From: Chelatococcus sp. HY11
GTDB lineage: Bacteria > Pseudomonadota > Alphaproteobacteria > Rhizobiales > Beijerinckiaceae
Direction: 5' to 3'
Assembly (NCBI RefSeq): GCF_018398335.1
Contig: NZ_JAHBRX010000001.1
Location: 1,302,001-1,366,000, forward strand
Length of the DNA: 64,000 nucleotides
Shown here: piece by piece, positions 9,177 through 17,528 of the stretch
How the letters are laid out: each line of letters opens with the position of its first letter
Position numbering within the stretch: position 1 is the first letter of the stretch
Program-made: the position numbers and the translations under genes
The notes under the pieces: model-generated
Databases searched by the model: none
Told to the model about the DNA's origin: nothing
Seen by the model: only the letters and a program-made list of their open reading frames with translations

Positions 9177-10029
9177 CAAAAATCCCTCTCCGTCGTCCAA
9201 ATTCTGTCGCTCTCCTATCAATTGCGATTGGGAGCCCCTCCTCAAATCACCATTACGTCATTCGACTGTGATGGCAGATTCATACATTCACAGATCCGTT
9301 ATCCAGCCGGGTGAATATACTTACGCTTGCGTTTATGGCGGTGGCCATAATCGGGCGCGATGAGCACCGTGCTGAGAAGATCCCCAGCCTCGATCTGTTC
9401 GGCCGTCGGAACGCTCTCACACCCACGATCGAGGCGACCTCTAAGAAGCTTGAAACAGAAGTGCGGAAGCCGCGAGGGGACATTGTCCCCACGCTGAGCA
9501 GACCGACCATCGGAATATGGTTTCGGAACGTTTCAATCGCCTGGAACGCGATATGGACAGGCTCGGCGAGCGTGTCGTCCTGCGTGGCGAGTTGAGCGGA
9601 GAAATGGCGCGCTCACGACGATCGCTTCGTCGACCTCCAGCGCCAGCTGGACGACCAGAACAGGCCTTTGGCAATACCCTCAGCCTGCGCGATGCCCTGC
9701 AACCGACGTAAAGGCGCATCGACTTTCTGGAGCGGCGCCCGCAAGGCTGACTGCGTTCCGCTGTTAGATAGTTCGGTCGTCGTGGTGAGGATGTTAAACC
9801 AAGGAAGCCAGGGGCTCCCTTGTTGTCAGCTGATCAAGCCTGCGATCCCACATGGTCTCGGAGGCCGTTTAGTGTGGTGATATCGGTTGAAGGTTGATAT
9901 TTCCATTCCGCTGGGGTGGTGGGTCATTGACCTACCGCCTGCGTAATCAAGCCGGCCTTTCTGATATACTGTCAAAAGGCCGACTTCACATTTAAATCCA
10001 ATGCCGTATCCAAGCCAATCGAATAACGA
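9177..10029. other. Gene-poor region with a possible gene remnant
   Basis: About 850 bases without a supported intact gene. The portion nearest 9177 must carry the permease promoter. Between 9517 and about 9690 there is a broken coding trace, listed separately. The remainder (about 9720-10020) shows nothing I recognise. Confidence 0.45.
9517..9690 (+). pseudogene. Possible frameshifted remnant of a coiled-coil protein
   Basis: Frame 1 from 9517 reads a heptad-like SERFNRLERDMDRLGERV. From 9614 the next frame reads HDDRFVDLQRQLDDQ, which continues the same amphipathic style. A single-base shift joins them. Upstream and downstream frames soon become unlike protein. This suggests a decayed gene fragment with a helical, tail-fibre- or tether-like segment. 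It could also be chance in GC-rich DNA. Confidence 0.25.
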
Positions 10030-10443
10030 TTACTCGATAATCTGAACCACGCGGCGGGTCCGCGGGTCGACCAGCACTGTACGATTGTTGATCACAGTAT
10101 AGCGATAGTCACGCACACCGTACTCCGGTGGAACCTCATGATATACGATGCCGCCATCCGGTAGAACCGTACCAACTTGCAATTCGTCCTGGTAAGTGTA
10201 GGAGGGCACACGCTGGGTGACAACATACTGCTGGAAGCGCGGAGTACTATCGCCAATAATTCCGCCTACTAAGGCGCCACCAACGCCACCAACCACCGCA
10301 CCAACAGGGCCGCCTACGACGGCGCCACCTACCGCTCCTGCTGCCGCTCCGCCTGCCGCACCGCCTTGCGCGCCTTGGGGATTTTGCGCCATCGCAAGGG
10401 TCGGAATGACGGTAAGCATCGCTACTAACGCTAGCCTCTTCAT
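10030..10443 (-). CDS. DUF1236-family exported glycine-zipper protein
   Basis: The 137-aa product has a Sec signal (cleavage after TLAMA), then a Gly/Ala-rich zipper of about 45 residues (GGAAAGAVGGAVVGG and similar). The C-terminal half contains VPSYTY, DYRYTVINNRTVLVDPRTRRVVQII, shortened here to its recognisable DPRTRR core. That C-terminal pattern is the DUF1236 signature seen in many Rhizobiales envelope proteins. The role is unknown, probably structural in the periplasm or membrane. A strong AGGAGG site lies eight bases before the ATG. Confidence 0.85.
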   Translation of the reverse strand: MKRLALVAMLTVIPTLAMAQNPQGAQGGAAGGAAAGAVGGAVVGGPVGAVVGGVGGALVGGIIGDSTPRFQQYVVTQRVPSYTYQDELQVGTVLPDGGIVYHEVPPEYGVRDYRYTVINNRTVLVDPRTRRVVQIIE

Positions 10444-11219
10444 GGCTTAAACCTCCTGAATTTCTAACGCTGCATACAAACCGGCCCGAGAAGCATCCTG
10501 TTCCAACTGAGCAGTAAATACCCAACGATAGCCACAATTCAGCTGGCTTCCTGCCGCATGCTGCCTCCAAGATTTGTACTTCCGTAAAGGCCTCTGGAAT
10601 TGAGGGAGAGCGCGGTACAATAATACTTTTCTTCCCCCCGCGATGTATTGAACCTTCGAGGCCGTCGATTGAATGCACAGTGGTTCGACCGTGGGTTTTT
10701 CCTAGATGGCTTTCCGCAGATTCGGGGTGATCGTAGCCATCTTTAAGCCCTATGAAGTAGCGGGCAATGAGAAGCCCCCCAATCGATCTTCTCGCTAGGG
10801 GACCGATGCCGGAGTAAGCGCAGTGCGTGCTCGATTCCACGCGGTTTCGGCTCCTGCCGGCCAAAATAGCCCCATCCCTGAATGCGCCTTGACGCTTATG
10901 TTTCTATTTTGTTCCATAAGAGCGGCTATGGGGGGAGCTATGATACTCGAATTCACCTGTGACGTGGCCGTCGCTACCGAAGAAGAGGTCACGTGAGGCT
11001 TCAACGCTGCGACGTCCGCGCCACCGCATGGGGACCATGAAGCCCAGCCGCGACAACGGCGAGCCCTGCTTCGCCCGCCTCATCGATCTGTACAATCCAC
11101 CTGGACCGCCTAACACCCACAGGGATGGCGAAGCTGGGCGTCGTAGATGGGGGGCTGGCGGATGGCGAGTAGCGCTAATCAGCGTACCAGATGGGCTTAC
11201 CCGGAACGCCCACTGAACA
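10444..11219. other. Intergenic region, no gene supported
   Basis: About 775 bases between the DUF1236 gene and the tRNA-Arg terminator. Several open frames of 70-110 codons exist on both strands but none has a plausible ribosome site, domain or composition. The 10444-10950 part is less GC-rich and probably contains the DUF1236 promoter. No repeat recognised. Confidence 0.4.
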
Positions 11220-11255
11220 AAAAGTTGCAACGCCTGCTGTCAAGTTGCAACTTTT
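11220..11255 (-). terminator. Rho-independent terminator of tRNA-Arg
   Basis: Read on the minus strand, AAAAGTTGCAAC and GTTGCAACTTTT form a perfect 12-bp stem with a 12-base loop, ending in a T-run. It lies about 31 bases beyond the 3' end of tRNA-Arg. The core GTTGCAAC is itself palindromic. Confidence 0.75.
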
Positions 11256-11286
11256 GGCTAATCCGGGCCTGCTGATTGAGAAACGT

Positions 11287-11363
11287 TGGCGACCCCGACA
11301 GGATTCGAACCTGTGACCCGCAGCTTAGAAGGCTGCTGCTCTATCCAGCTGAGCTACGGGGCC
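11287..11363 (-). tRNA. tRNA-Arg (anticodon TCT)
   Basis: The minus strand folds as a 77-base tRNA. The acceptor GGCCCCG pairs with CGGGGTC (one G-U), the D-arm contains GCTCAGCTGGATAGAGC, the anticodon stem GCAGC/GCTGC encloses CTTCTAA with anticodon TCT, and the T-arm has GGTTCGAATCC. CCA is encoded. It sits 18 bases after the NDUFS4-like gene on the same strand and has its own terminator downstream. There is no integrase nearby. Confidence 0.96.
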
Positions 11364-11381
11364 TTCAGTCGTTTTTCCGCG

Positions 11382-11687
11382 TCAGTGAGTCCAGGGCTGG
11401 ACGCGGTTGAACTTGAAATTGTCGGAATAGGAGGACAGCCGCCGCTGCACGGGCTTCGGCTCCTCCACGCGATAGTGGATCGCATTCTTGTCCGCATAAG
11501 CCACAGCTTCCTCGCGTGTCGCGAAGAAGAGGCGCAGCTGCTGCTTCATATCGGTGCTGCTGGTCCACCCCATGAGGGGCTCAACCTCGCGCGGCCGGTC
11601 TGCATCATATTCCAGCACCCAGCGCTTCGTCTTGGCAACGCCAGACTGCATGGCATTCCGGGCCGGCTTGTAGATGCGCGCACTCAT
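11382..11687 (-). CDS. NDUFS4-like NADH-quinone oxidoreductase accessory subunit
   Basis: The 101-aa protein matches the ETC complex I subunit conserved region: ARIYKPARNAMQSG near the N-terminus, W.LEYD, LMGWTSSTDMKQQLRLFF, EEAVAYADKNAI and the C-terminal YSDNFKFNRVQPWTH. In alphaproteobacteria this small soluble subunit binds the NADH-dehydrogenase arm of complex I, as NDUFS4 does in mitochondria. It is full length for the bacterial form. It lies alone between tRNA-Pro upstream and tRNA-Arg downstream on the same strand, so the three may share a transcript. The main nuo operon is not in the window. Confidence 0.93.
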   Translation of the reverse strand: MSARIYKPARNAMQSGVAKTKRWVLEYDADRPREVEPLMGWTSSTDMKQQLRLFFATREEAVAYADKNAIHYRVEEPKPVQRRLSSYSDNFKFNRVQPWTH

Positions 11688-11747
11688 TCCTGCATTCCTG
11701 ACATACCCACGCCCCCCTTGAGGAGGGTGTCTAGATCGCTTGCGAGG

Positions 11748-11824
11748 TGGTCGGGGCAGCAGGATTTGAACCTGCGACCCTCTGCTCCCAAAGCAGATGC
11801 GCTACCGGACTGCGCTATGCCCCG
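11748..11824 (-). tRNA. tRNA-Pro (anticodon TGG)
   Basis: The 77-base minus-strand fold has acceptor CGGGGCA paired with TGCCCCG, anticodon stem TCTGC/GCAGA with loop TTTGGGA (anticodon TGG), T-arm GGTTCAAATCC and an encoded CCA. It is 60 bases upstream of the NDUFS4-like gene on the same strand. Confidence 0.96.
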
Positions 11825-12310
11825 ATCAATCTCACTTGACTGATTGCCTTAGAAAATCGGCCGGGGAAAGGCAAGCGCGGATTTAGAAAAACGTGAACAT
11901 AGTGAGGGTAGAGGCGGTGGCTCGGGACGCAAAGTCTCGCAGCATGTTCGCGATATGTCCCAAGGGGCTGTGTCCTCAACATCTGAAAACGAAGGCACTA
12001 TGCCGATAGCCGGCCTCACGCCTTTTTCACCGGGACTACGACCCGGCCATCAGCCGCGAGGGGCGCGCCAATGTTTTTTCCGGCCAAGGTCGAGGTCTTT
12101 CTCGGCACATAAGGCGCTTCCCGCTGTCATCGGGGCAACACAAGCCCCGCCGACATAGGGACGCAACCATTCCGTCAGCGGATCATCAACCCGCGACGGA
12201 CGAGACTACATTCAGGATGGGCACCGTCCCGTCACCATGATCCAGGAGTACCGGAACGTTCGGGCACCGTCCCTATCGTCGCCACAGTCCTCCCAACCTG
12301 AGGTCTCGCG
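11825..12310. other. Intergenic region with a 12-base direct repeat
   Basis: No gene is supported in these 486 bases. GGGCACCGTCCC occurs twice, at 12219-12230 and 12262-12273, 43 bases apart and 40-90 bases before the VOC gene start. The rest shows nothing recognisable apart from the probable tRNA-Pro promoter just above 11824. Confidence 0.45.
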
Positions 12311-12688
12311 ATGAGCGACGTCGCGCGTCATGAAATTCGGTTTGGCCGTATTGCCCCGATGATTCCAGTCAAAGATATCCGTAAAGCGCATGATTTTTAT
12401 GTCGGCGTGCTTGGGTTCAGAAAGACCTTCGAGAATGGCAATCCCGTGGGTTTCATGATCCTGAAGCAGGGGCAGGCTGAGCTGCACCTGACCCTGCAAC
12501 CCCATCACAAGGCCGCTCCATTCAACGTTGCGCATATGCTCGTCGATAATGTCGATGCGTTGCATCAAATCTGCCAGCAGCATGGACTGCGCATCATCAA
12601 GGGCCTGCAGGACAAGGATTATGGACTAAGAGCTTTTGTGTTCATGGACCCTGACGGGAACCGCATTGACGTCGGCCAGCCGATCTAG
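12311..12688 (+). CDS. Glyoxalase/bleomycin-resistance (VOC) superfamily protein
   Basis: The 125-aa protein is a single VOC unit pair. It has IAPMIPVKDIRKAHDFYVGVLGF at the start (shortened: VKD..KAHDFYVG.LGF), a central LKQGQAELHL strand and a C-terminal FVFMDPDGNRIDVGQP, the usual metal-ligand region. Members bind bleomycin-type drugs or act as dioxygenases or lyases; the length and single-gene setting fit a resistance-type or general VOC protein. A compact hairpin follows the stop directly. Substrate unknown. Confidence 0.85.
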   Translation: MSDVARHEIRFGRIAPMIPVKDIRKAHDFYVGVLGFRKTFENGNPVGFMILKQGQAELHLTLQPHHKAAPFNVAHMLVDNVDALHQICQQHGLRIIKGLQDKDYGLRAFVFMDPDGNRIDVGQPI

Positions 12689-12690
12689 AA

Positions 12691-12707
12691 GCGGCTCAGC
12701 GAGCCGC
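12691..12707 (+). terminator. Short hairpin after VOC gene
   Basis: GCGGCTC, loop AGC, GAGCCGC starts two bases after the VOC stop codon. It has no T-run. A second stem follows at 12716-12763, so the two may act together. Confidence 0.45.
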
Positions 12708-12715
12708 CGGGCAAC

Positions 12716-12763
12716 AAGCCGCATATAGCGGATAGGTTCATTCTAAGTCGCTATATGTGGCTT
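12716..12763. repeat. 15-bp inverted repeat
   Basis: AAGCCGCATATAGCG pairs with CGCTATATGTGGCTT across an 18-base loop with one G-U pair. It may be a terminator part or a protein-binding palindrome. It is unrelated to any other repeat I noticed here. Confidence 0.5.
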
Positions 12764-13204
12764 CTGCTCCCATGGCCGATGCCCGTCTCAACAGTCATGA
12801 CAGGGCGCGCTGGGACAAAGGGTGACTGGCATATGCCCCACCGTGGACGCCTCGGGGGGAATTGAGCCGTCCACGGCAGGGCTGCTTGCTGGGCAGCGAG
12901 CAACCGCATTTCCGCCAGAAATTGCGGCTGGAAAGCGGCCGTCCTGTTACGAACAAGTTTCAACACATTAAGTTTTATGTCGATCGCTCACTGCTGAAGC
13001 TCCCTGTCATGACACCAGCGCGCACCCACGCCGAAAGTCTCCACCGGACAGCCGGAATGGCCATCGTCATTGCGGACATCCTGTCAGGCGGACAGCGGGC
13101 AGCGATCCCATCACAGACCGTCTAAGCATCGGACACGATTGAGCTTCGTGCGCCCAGGCTGTATGAAGAAGGAAAGCTCGGTCGTCTCGCGCGGGGACGT
13201 GACA

Positions 13205-14509
13205 ATGATCAAATACACGATCGACGTTATTAATGAAGCGGGAGCGGAGCAAGCGCTGCTGGACCTTGTCCTGGCTGACTTTGCGACGGCATTTCAGGCT
13301 TGGTCGTCCGTCTTGACGGCGAATATTACTCTCAGCGTCAGGTTCGAGATATTGAATCAGACGATCAGTGGAAGATTTCAGGGCGGCCCAGCCTCTACTT
13401 TGAATATCGGCAAGAAAGATGGATTGACGGTCTGGGAAGGTGCCGCCTCCTACGAACTGAGAACCGGTCTTAATTCGGGCAAGGAATATGACATCCTGGT
13501 GCAGGCCAATATAAACCATCTCCGGGACGCAGTTTATTTCGGAAGCAACATAGAGCCGGATAAGGTAAGCGCGGTATCCACCATTGTCCACGAGCTGGGG
13601 CATGGCATCGGCTTCGTCGGCTGGCGCGACGACACCACAGGCCTTCTTCCCGGAGACTACCAGTCTCCTTTCGACTCCCATATCATCATGAAAGATGACC
13701 TTCCGTATTTTGATGGTGTGAATGCCATCAAGGCCTATGGAGGGCTTGTGCCGCTGACCCAGGGGAATCTTTTCCACCTCGGAAACTCTGCGCCGAAGCC
13801 AGGAGCGGACTTGGTTGACGACCTGATGAATGGCGTCGTCTTCAAATTTGCAACTGACTACCCGATCAGTGACCTTGATCTAGCGATCTTGGCTGACCTC
13901 GGTATTGGGACACGCAATTCCGACATTCTCGCCGCACCTCTGTCCGGGCAAATGCTCAATGCGGGAGCAGGATTTGACACCATCACCTTTGACGCGGGAA
14001 GCGTCGATTACACGTTCTCGTACATTGAAGACACTCTCGCAGTCAGCGGGCAAAGCGCGCCCTATAGCGCGACTATCGCGGGTGCTGAGCGGATTACTTT
14101 CACAGATCGCATTTTGGCGCTCGATATCGACGGACATGCGGGACAATCTTATCGCATCTACAAAGCCGCGCTGGATCGTTCGCCCGATGCGGCTGGCCTG
14201 ACATTCTGGACGGCCGCGATGGACGATGGGATGAGCCTGACCGATTTGGCTTATTCGTTTGTTTCATCCCCCGAGTTTGTTGCCCGCTACGGTCAAAAAC
14301 CAACCAACGAACGCTATGTTCAGCTTCTTTATGAAAATATACTCGGTCGCCAGACGGACGAGGCAGGGTATGATTTTTGGGTCGGAGCTATGGATGACGG
14401 ACTAACTATGGAAGATCTCCTTCTCGGCTTCTCGGAGAGCTTGGAAGGCAAGGCTGTTGTCATTGGCGAGATCTCAAACGGCATCTGGCTGAATGCTCAA
14501 ATCGCTTGA
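13205..14509 (+). CDS. Putative secreted metalloprotease with C-terminal DUF4214 domain
   Basis: The 434-aa protein has no N-terminal signal peptide. HELGHGIGF at 129-137 gives a zinc-binding HExxH (His129, Glu130, His133); the third ligand of the metzincin HExxHxxGxxH motif is not at the standard place (Gly139). Residues from about 265 to 305 are beta-rich with GAGFDTITFD, a lone RTX-like strand. Residues about 310-415 contain DUF4214-type units (RIYKAALDRSPDAAGLTFW, then ILGRQTDEAGYDFW). DUF4214 is common in proteins exported by type I secretion. The large 50-kb protein shares this domain, so the secretion system at 58-62 kb is the obvious exporter (inference). The ATG at 13205 has GGGGA upstream. 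IS66 is inserted six bases beyond the stop without damage. Confidence 0.8.
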   Translation: MIKYTIDVINEAGAEQALLDLVLADFATAFQAWSSVLTANITLSVRFEILNQTISGRFQGGPASTLNIGKKDGLTVWEGAASYELRTGLNSGKEYDILVQANINHLRDAVYFGSNIEPDKVSAVSTIVHELGHGIGFVGWRDDTTGLLPGDYQSPFDSHIIMKDDLPYFDGVNAIKAYGGLVPLTQGNLFHLGNSAPKPGADLVDDLMNGVVFKFATDYPISDLDLAILADLGIGTRNSDILAAPLSGQMLNAGAGFDTITFDAGSVDYTFSYIEDTLAVSGQSAPYSATIAGAERITFTDRILALDIDGHAGQSYRIYKAALDRSPDAAGLTFWTAAMDDGMSLTDLAYSFVSSPEFVARYGQKPTNERYVQLLYENILGRQTDEAGYDFWVGAMDDGLTMEDLLLGFSESLEGKAVVIGEISNGIWLNAQIA

Positions 14510-14514
14510 TTGGG

Positions 14515-14522
14515 TTTAAAGC
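14515..14522. repeat. Left target-site duplication of IS66 element
   Basis: TTTAAAGC precedes the left inverted repeat and is identical to 17015-17022. Eight-base duplications are the rule for IS66. Confidence 0.95.
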
Positions 14523-14605
14523 GTAAGCGGTGTTTCCGGGCCATCTTTCGGGAGTGATCGCGATCTGTGAGGTTGCCGGTCCTGTATTGGATCGGAGATA
14601 GATTT

Positions 14606-15046
14606 GTGTCTGGACTTGACCTTACGCTTGACCCGGAGCGGCAGCCTCGGCGTTTCGAGGTGATCAACGGTGCTGGCGGCCGGCGTCACTGGTCGATGGA
14701 TGACAAGGCGAGGATCGTCGCGGAGACGCTGGAGCCGACCGCAATCATTTCCGAAGTTGCCCGGCGTTATGGTCTCAGGCCGCAGCAGGTGTTCGCCTGG
14801 CGGCGCGAAGCGCGCAAACAGGCCGCTTCGGTGCAGCAGGAATCCCTGGCCTTCGTATCCGCGGTGGTGACAGCCCCGCCTCGGGGATCCGCGCCGAAGC
14901 GTCCTGGACAGCCGCGGAGGCGCAAGAGTATCCGCGACGTTGGGATGATCGAGCTGGAGATAGACGGCATTGCCATGCGGGTTGGCCGAGGCGCCGACGC
15001 CAAGACGGTTGCGGCGGTGATCCGTGCGCTGAAGGCAACCTCGTGA
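14606..15046 (+). CDS. tnpA: IS66 accessory protein TnpA
   Basis: The 146-aa protein contains the transposase-8-like helix-turn-helix found in IS66 OrfA: RRHWSMDDKARIVAETLEP, shortened here, followed by SEVARRYGLRPQQVFAWRRE. It binds DNA and is needed for transposition with TnpB and TnpC. The GTG at 14606 has GGAGA seven bases upstream; an in-frame GTG at 14567 is possible. Its stop overlaps the start of tnpB (GTGA), showing translational coupling. Confidence 0.9.
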   Translation: MSGLDLTLDPERQPRRFEVINGAGGRRHWSMDDKARIVAETLEPTAIISEVARRYGLRPQQVFAWRREARKQAASVQQESLAFVSAVVTAPPRGSAPKRPGQPRRRKSIRDVGMIELEIDGIAMRVGRGADAKTVAAVIRALKATS

Positions 15047-15399
15047 TCGGGCCGACGGGCGCCGTCAAGGTCATGGTGGCGACGAAGCCGGTAGACTTCC
15101 GCAAGGGGGCGGAGGGGCTGGCTGCGTTGGTGCGCGAGACGATGGGCGCCGACCCGTTCAGCGGTGCGGTGTATGTGTTTCGTGCCAAGCGCACGGATCG
15201 GATCAAGCTGATCTTCTGGGACGGTACCGGCGTCTGCCTCTATGCAAAGCGGCTGGAAGACGGGGAGTTCCGCTGGCCAAAGGTGCAGGATGGCGTGATG
15301 CGCCTGACGGCCGCGCAGTTGTCGGCGCTGCTTGAGGGGCTCGATTGGCGGCGGGTCCATGAAGCCCGCCAGACAAGCGTTCCCACGCAGGCGAGTTGA
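15043..15399 (+). CDS. tnpB: IS66 accessory protein TnpB
   Basis: The 118-aa protein has the IS66 Orf2 pattern: VMVATKPVDFRKGAEGLAALV (family core KPVDFRKG), FRAKRTDRIKLIFWDGTG, CLYAKRLEDGEFRWP and a C-terminal LLEGLDWRR. It starts with GTG overlapping the tnpA stop. It is full length. The family function is auxiliary to transposition and not mechanistically settled. Confidence 0.95.
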   Translation: MIGPTGAVKVMVATKPVDFRKGAEGLAALVRETMGADPFSGAVYVFRAKRTDRIKLIFWDGTGVCLYAKRLEDGEFRWPKVQDGVMRLTAAQLSALLEGLDWRRVHEARQTSVPTQAS

Positions 15400-15468
15400 T
15401 CCGCGACGAAGTGAATCAGCCTCGATTCCGCTGTCGCCCGGAGCCGGCGAATATGGTCTGCTCCCGTC

Positions 15469-17001
15469 ATGGCGATGACGGCGGACCAGCTTCCCGACGA
15501 TCCGGATGTGCTGAAGGCGATGGTCCTGGCGCGCGATGTCGAGAACGCTCGCCTGACCCAGATCATCAAGGAATTGCAGCGCCACCGCTTCGGTCGTCGG
15601 GCCGAGAGCCTGCCTGAGGATCAACTCCTTCTTGGCCTCGAGGAAGCAGAGCAGATCGAAGCAGCGGGCGAGGAAGAAGCCGAACACGCTGATCCGGCTA
15701 TCCGCAGGGAACGCGCTGCGAAGCGGCGGGCGAACCGTGGCGCGCTGCCGCCGCATCTGCCACGCATCGAGATGGTCGTCGACATCGAGGACCATGCCTG
15801 CCCATGCTGCCGCAACGACCTTCATCGGATCGGCGAAGACGTCAGCGAGCGGCTCGATATCGTGCCGGCGCAATTGCGCGTGATCGTCGTGCGTCGACCC
15901 AAATATGCGTGTCGTGCCTGCGATGACGTGGTCGTGCAGGCTCCGGCGCCTGCCCGGCTGATCGAAGGCGGTCTGCCGACCGAGGCGACGGTCGCGCAGG
16001 TTCTGGTCTCCAAATATGCCGATCATTTGCCGCTCTATCGTCAGGCGCAGATCTATGCTCGGCAGGGTATCAACCTCGACCGTTCCACGCTCGCCGACTG
16101 GGTCGGCCGCGCCGCCTGGCACCTGCGTCCGGTCCACGAGCGGCTGTTGGAGAAGCTGAAGGCCTCGCCGAAGCTCTTTGCCGACGAGACCACGGCGCCG
16201 GTGCTGGATCCCGGCCGCGGCAAGACCAAGACCGGGCAGCTCTGGGCCTACGCTCGCGATGACCGACCATGGAACGGGAGCGACCCGCCGGGCGTCGCCT
16301 ATGTCTATGCGCCGGACCGAAAGGCGGAGCGACCGATCGCTCATCTCGCGGGCTTTACCGGCATCCTGCAGGTCGACGGCTATGGCGGCTATCGCGTGCT
16401 GGCCGGGAAGAGCGGCGCAACGCTCGCCTTCTGCTGGGCACACGTACGCCGGCGCTTCTACGAGCTCGCGGCCGCCAGCCCGGCGCCCATCGCCAGCGAG
16501 GCGCTCCGGCGCATCGCAGAGATCTATCGCGTCGAGAACGACATCCGCGGCCAGTCGGCAGGCGAACGTCGCACCGCGCGCCAGGAAAGGAGTCGGCCGC
16601 TCCTGGCCGAACTCGAGCCATGGCTGCACGAGAAGCTCAGCCTGATCAGCCAGAAGACCAAACTCGCCGAGGCAATCCGCTATACGCTCTCACGCTGGGA
16701 GGGGCTCACCCGCTTCCTGGACGACGGACGTATCGAGATCGACTCCAATACCGTCGAGCGGTCGATCCGACCGATTGCGCTCAACCGCAAGAACGCTCTC
16801 TTCGCGGGCTCTGACGGTGGCGCCGAGCATTGGGCTGTCGTCGCTTCTCTCATTGAAACCTGCAAGCTCAACGACGTCGAACCGCTCCGCTACATCGCCG
16901 ACGTGCTCGCAAGGATCGTCAACGGCCATCCAAACAGCCAAATCGACGATCTCCTGCCTTGGGCCTATATCGCCGCTTCCGAGATCAAGGCCGTGGCCTG
17001 A
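15469..17001 (+). CDS. tnpC: IS66 transposase TnpC
   Basis: The 510-aa transposase has an N-terminal coiled-coil/leucine-rich segment, a zinc-finger region (HACPCC then YACRACDD), and the IS66 catalytic core. The core contains LFADETTAPVLDPG (first Asp), LQVDGYGGY (second Asp) and DSNTVERSIRPIALNRKN (Glu). All DDE positions appear present and the frame is undamaged. It cuts and joins the element ends. A 69-base spacer separates it from tnpB, as in other IS66 elements. Confidence 0.96.
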   Translation: MAMTADQLPDDPDVLKAMVLARDVENARLTQIIKELQRHRFGRRAESLPEDQLLLGLEEAEQIEAAGEEEAEHADPAIRRERAAKRRANRGALPPHLPRIEMVVDIEDHACPCCRNDLHRIGEDVSERLDIVPAQLRVIVVRRPKYACRACDDVVVQAPAPARLIEGGLPTEATVAQVLVSKYADHLPLYRQAQIYARQGINLDRSTLADWVGRAAWHLRPVHERLLEKLKASPKLFADETTAPVLDPGRGKTKTGQLWAYARDDRPWNGSDPPGVAYVYAPDRKAERPIAHLAGFTGILQVDGYGGYRVLAGKSGATLAFCWAHVRRRFYELAAASPAPIASEALRRIAEIYRVENDIRGQSAGERRTARQERSRPLLAELEPWLHEKLSLISQKTKLAEAIRYTLSRWEGLTRFLDDGRIEIDSNTVERSIRPIALNRKNALFAGSDGGAEHWAVVASLIETCKLNDVEPLRYIADVLARIVNGHPNSQIDDLLPWAYIAASEIKAVA

Positions 17002-17014
17002 GAACACCGCTTAC

Positions 17015-17022
17015 TTTAAAGC
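17015..17022. repeat. Right target-site duplication of IS66 element
   Basis: TTTAAAGC directly follows the right inverted repeat and matches 14515-14522 exactly. Confidence 0.95.
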
Positions 17023-17057
17023 GGAGCCCAGTGCCGTGAAGATGGGTGCGCCGAAAG

Positions 17058-17085
17058 AAAAACCCGCACCAACATGTGGAGCGGG
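17058..17085 (-). terminator. Rho-independent terminator
   Basis: On the minus strand CCCGC-T-CCA, loop CATGT, TGG-T-GCGGG forms an eight-pair stem with one mismatch and is followed by TTTTT. It lies 150 bases beyond the small membrane protein gene ending at 17238, which it probably terminates. Confidence 0.75.
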
Positions 17086-17237
17086 CTTAAGTCCATGGCT
17101 ATTATGTCCAGATAACGCTTTACGAGCCTGATCGTTCCGCCGCCTCATCCTTCGAGATAAGCGAGACTTCACTCGATCCGTCAACGGCACTACGATCGAG
17201 CCATACGTCGTCTCGCGATGAGCGAGCCTTGTCCCTC

Positions 17238-17528
17238 TTAGGACTGGCGCCCCATTTTCAGAACCATCCTGATCGTCAGCCCGACGCAAAACAGCAGCAG
17301 CGCAGCAGCGAAGGCAATCATAGACCAAAAGCCGGTCGGGTCATGCGCCTCGTTATAAATATGCGGAGGGGCATGCCGCGAATAATTGATGAACACGCCG
17401 GTCAACAATCCTTTGAGGATCTGCCAGCCGAGAAAGCCAATGCAGACGACGAAGAAACCAACCGCTGCCCATTGCTGCCCCCGGCTGCGTTGTTCAAATG
17501 GAATCCGGCGCGATGACGATTTGTACAT
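17238..17528 (-). CDS. Small membrane protein, unknown function
   Basis: The 96-aa product has two hydrophobic helices: residues about 23-43 (AAVGFFVVCIGFLGWQIL) and about 67-90 (MIAFAAALLLFCVGLTIRMV), with a polar loop containing HAPPHIYNEAHDP between them. The N-terminus is basic. The ATG at 17528 has AGGTAAGG upstream; a longer frame to 17657 looks non-coding. It is probably an inner-membrane protein. I do not recognise the family. Confidence 0.6.
   Translation of the reverse strand: MYKSSSRRIPFEQRSRGQQWAAVGFFVVCIGFLGWQILKGLLTGVFINYSRHAPPHIYNEAHDPTGFWSMIAFAAALLLFCVGLTIRMVLKMGRQS

Larger units (their letters stand above)
12689..13204. other. Intergenic region between VOC gene and metalloprotease
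   Basis: It holds two inverted repeats near the VOC stop, listed separately. The remaining 440 bases show no supported gene. The open frame upstream of 13205 could extend the metalloprotease to 13163 or 13070 but lacks a ribosome site there. Confidence 0.45.
14523..17014 (+). mobile_element. Complete IS66-family insertion sequence
   Basis: A 2492-base element bounded by a perfect 12-bp terminal inverted repeat: GTAAGCGGTGTT at 14523-14534 and its reverse complement at 17003-17014. It carries tnpA, tnpB and tnpC in the standard order, all open. Perfect 8-bp duplications flank it. The intact ends, genes and duplications indicate a recent, probably active copy. It lies just after the DUF4214 metalloprotease gene and interrupts no coding sequence. 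Confidence 0.96.

Noticed and set aside
7824-9314. 496-codon plus-strand open frame over the permease
   Set aside because: Highly charged composition without motifs, antisense to a twelve-helix transporter.
10904-11230. 108-codon open frame on the minus strand
   Set aside because: It begins inside the tRNA-Arg terminator stem and shows no protein-like pattern.
11220-11363. Integrated element attachment site at tRNA-Arg
   Set aside because: No integrase, no duplicated tRNA 3' end, and the nearby inverted repeat is explained as a terminator.
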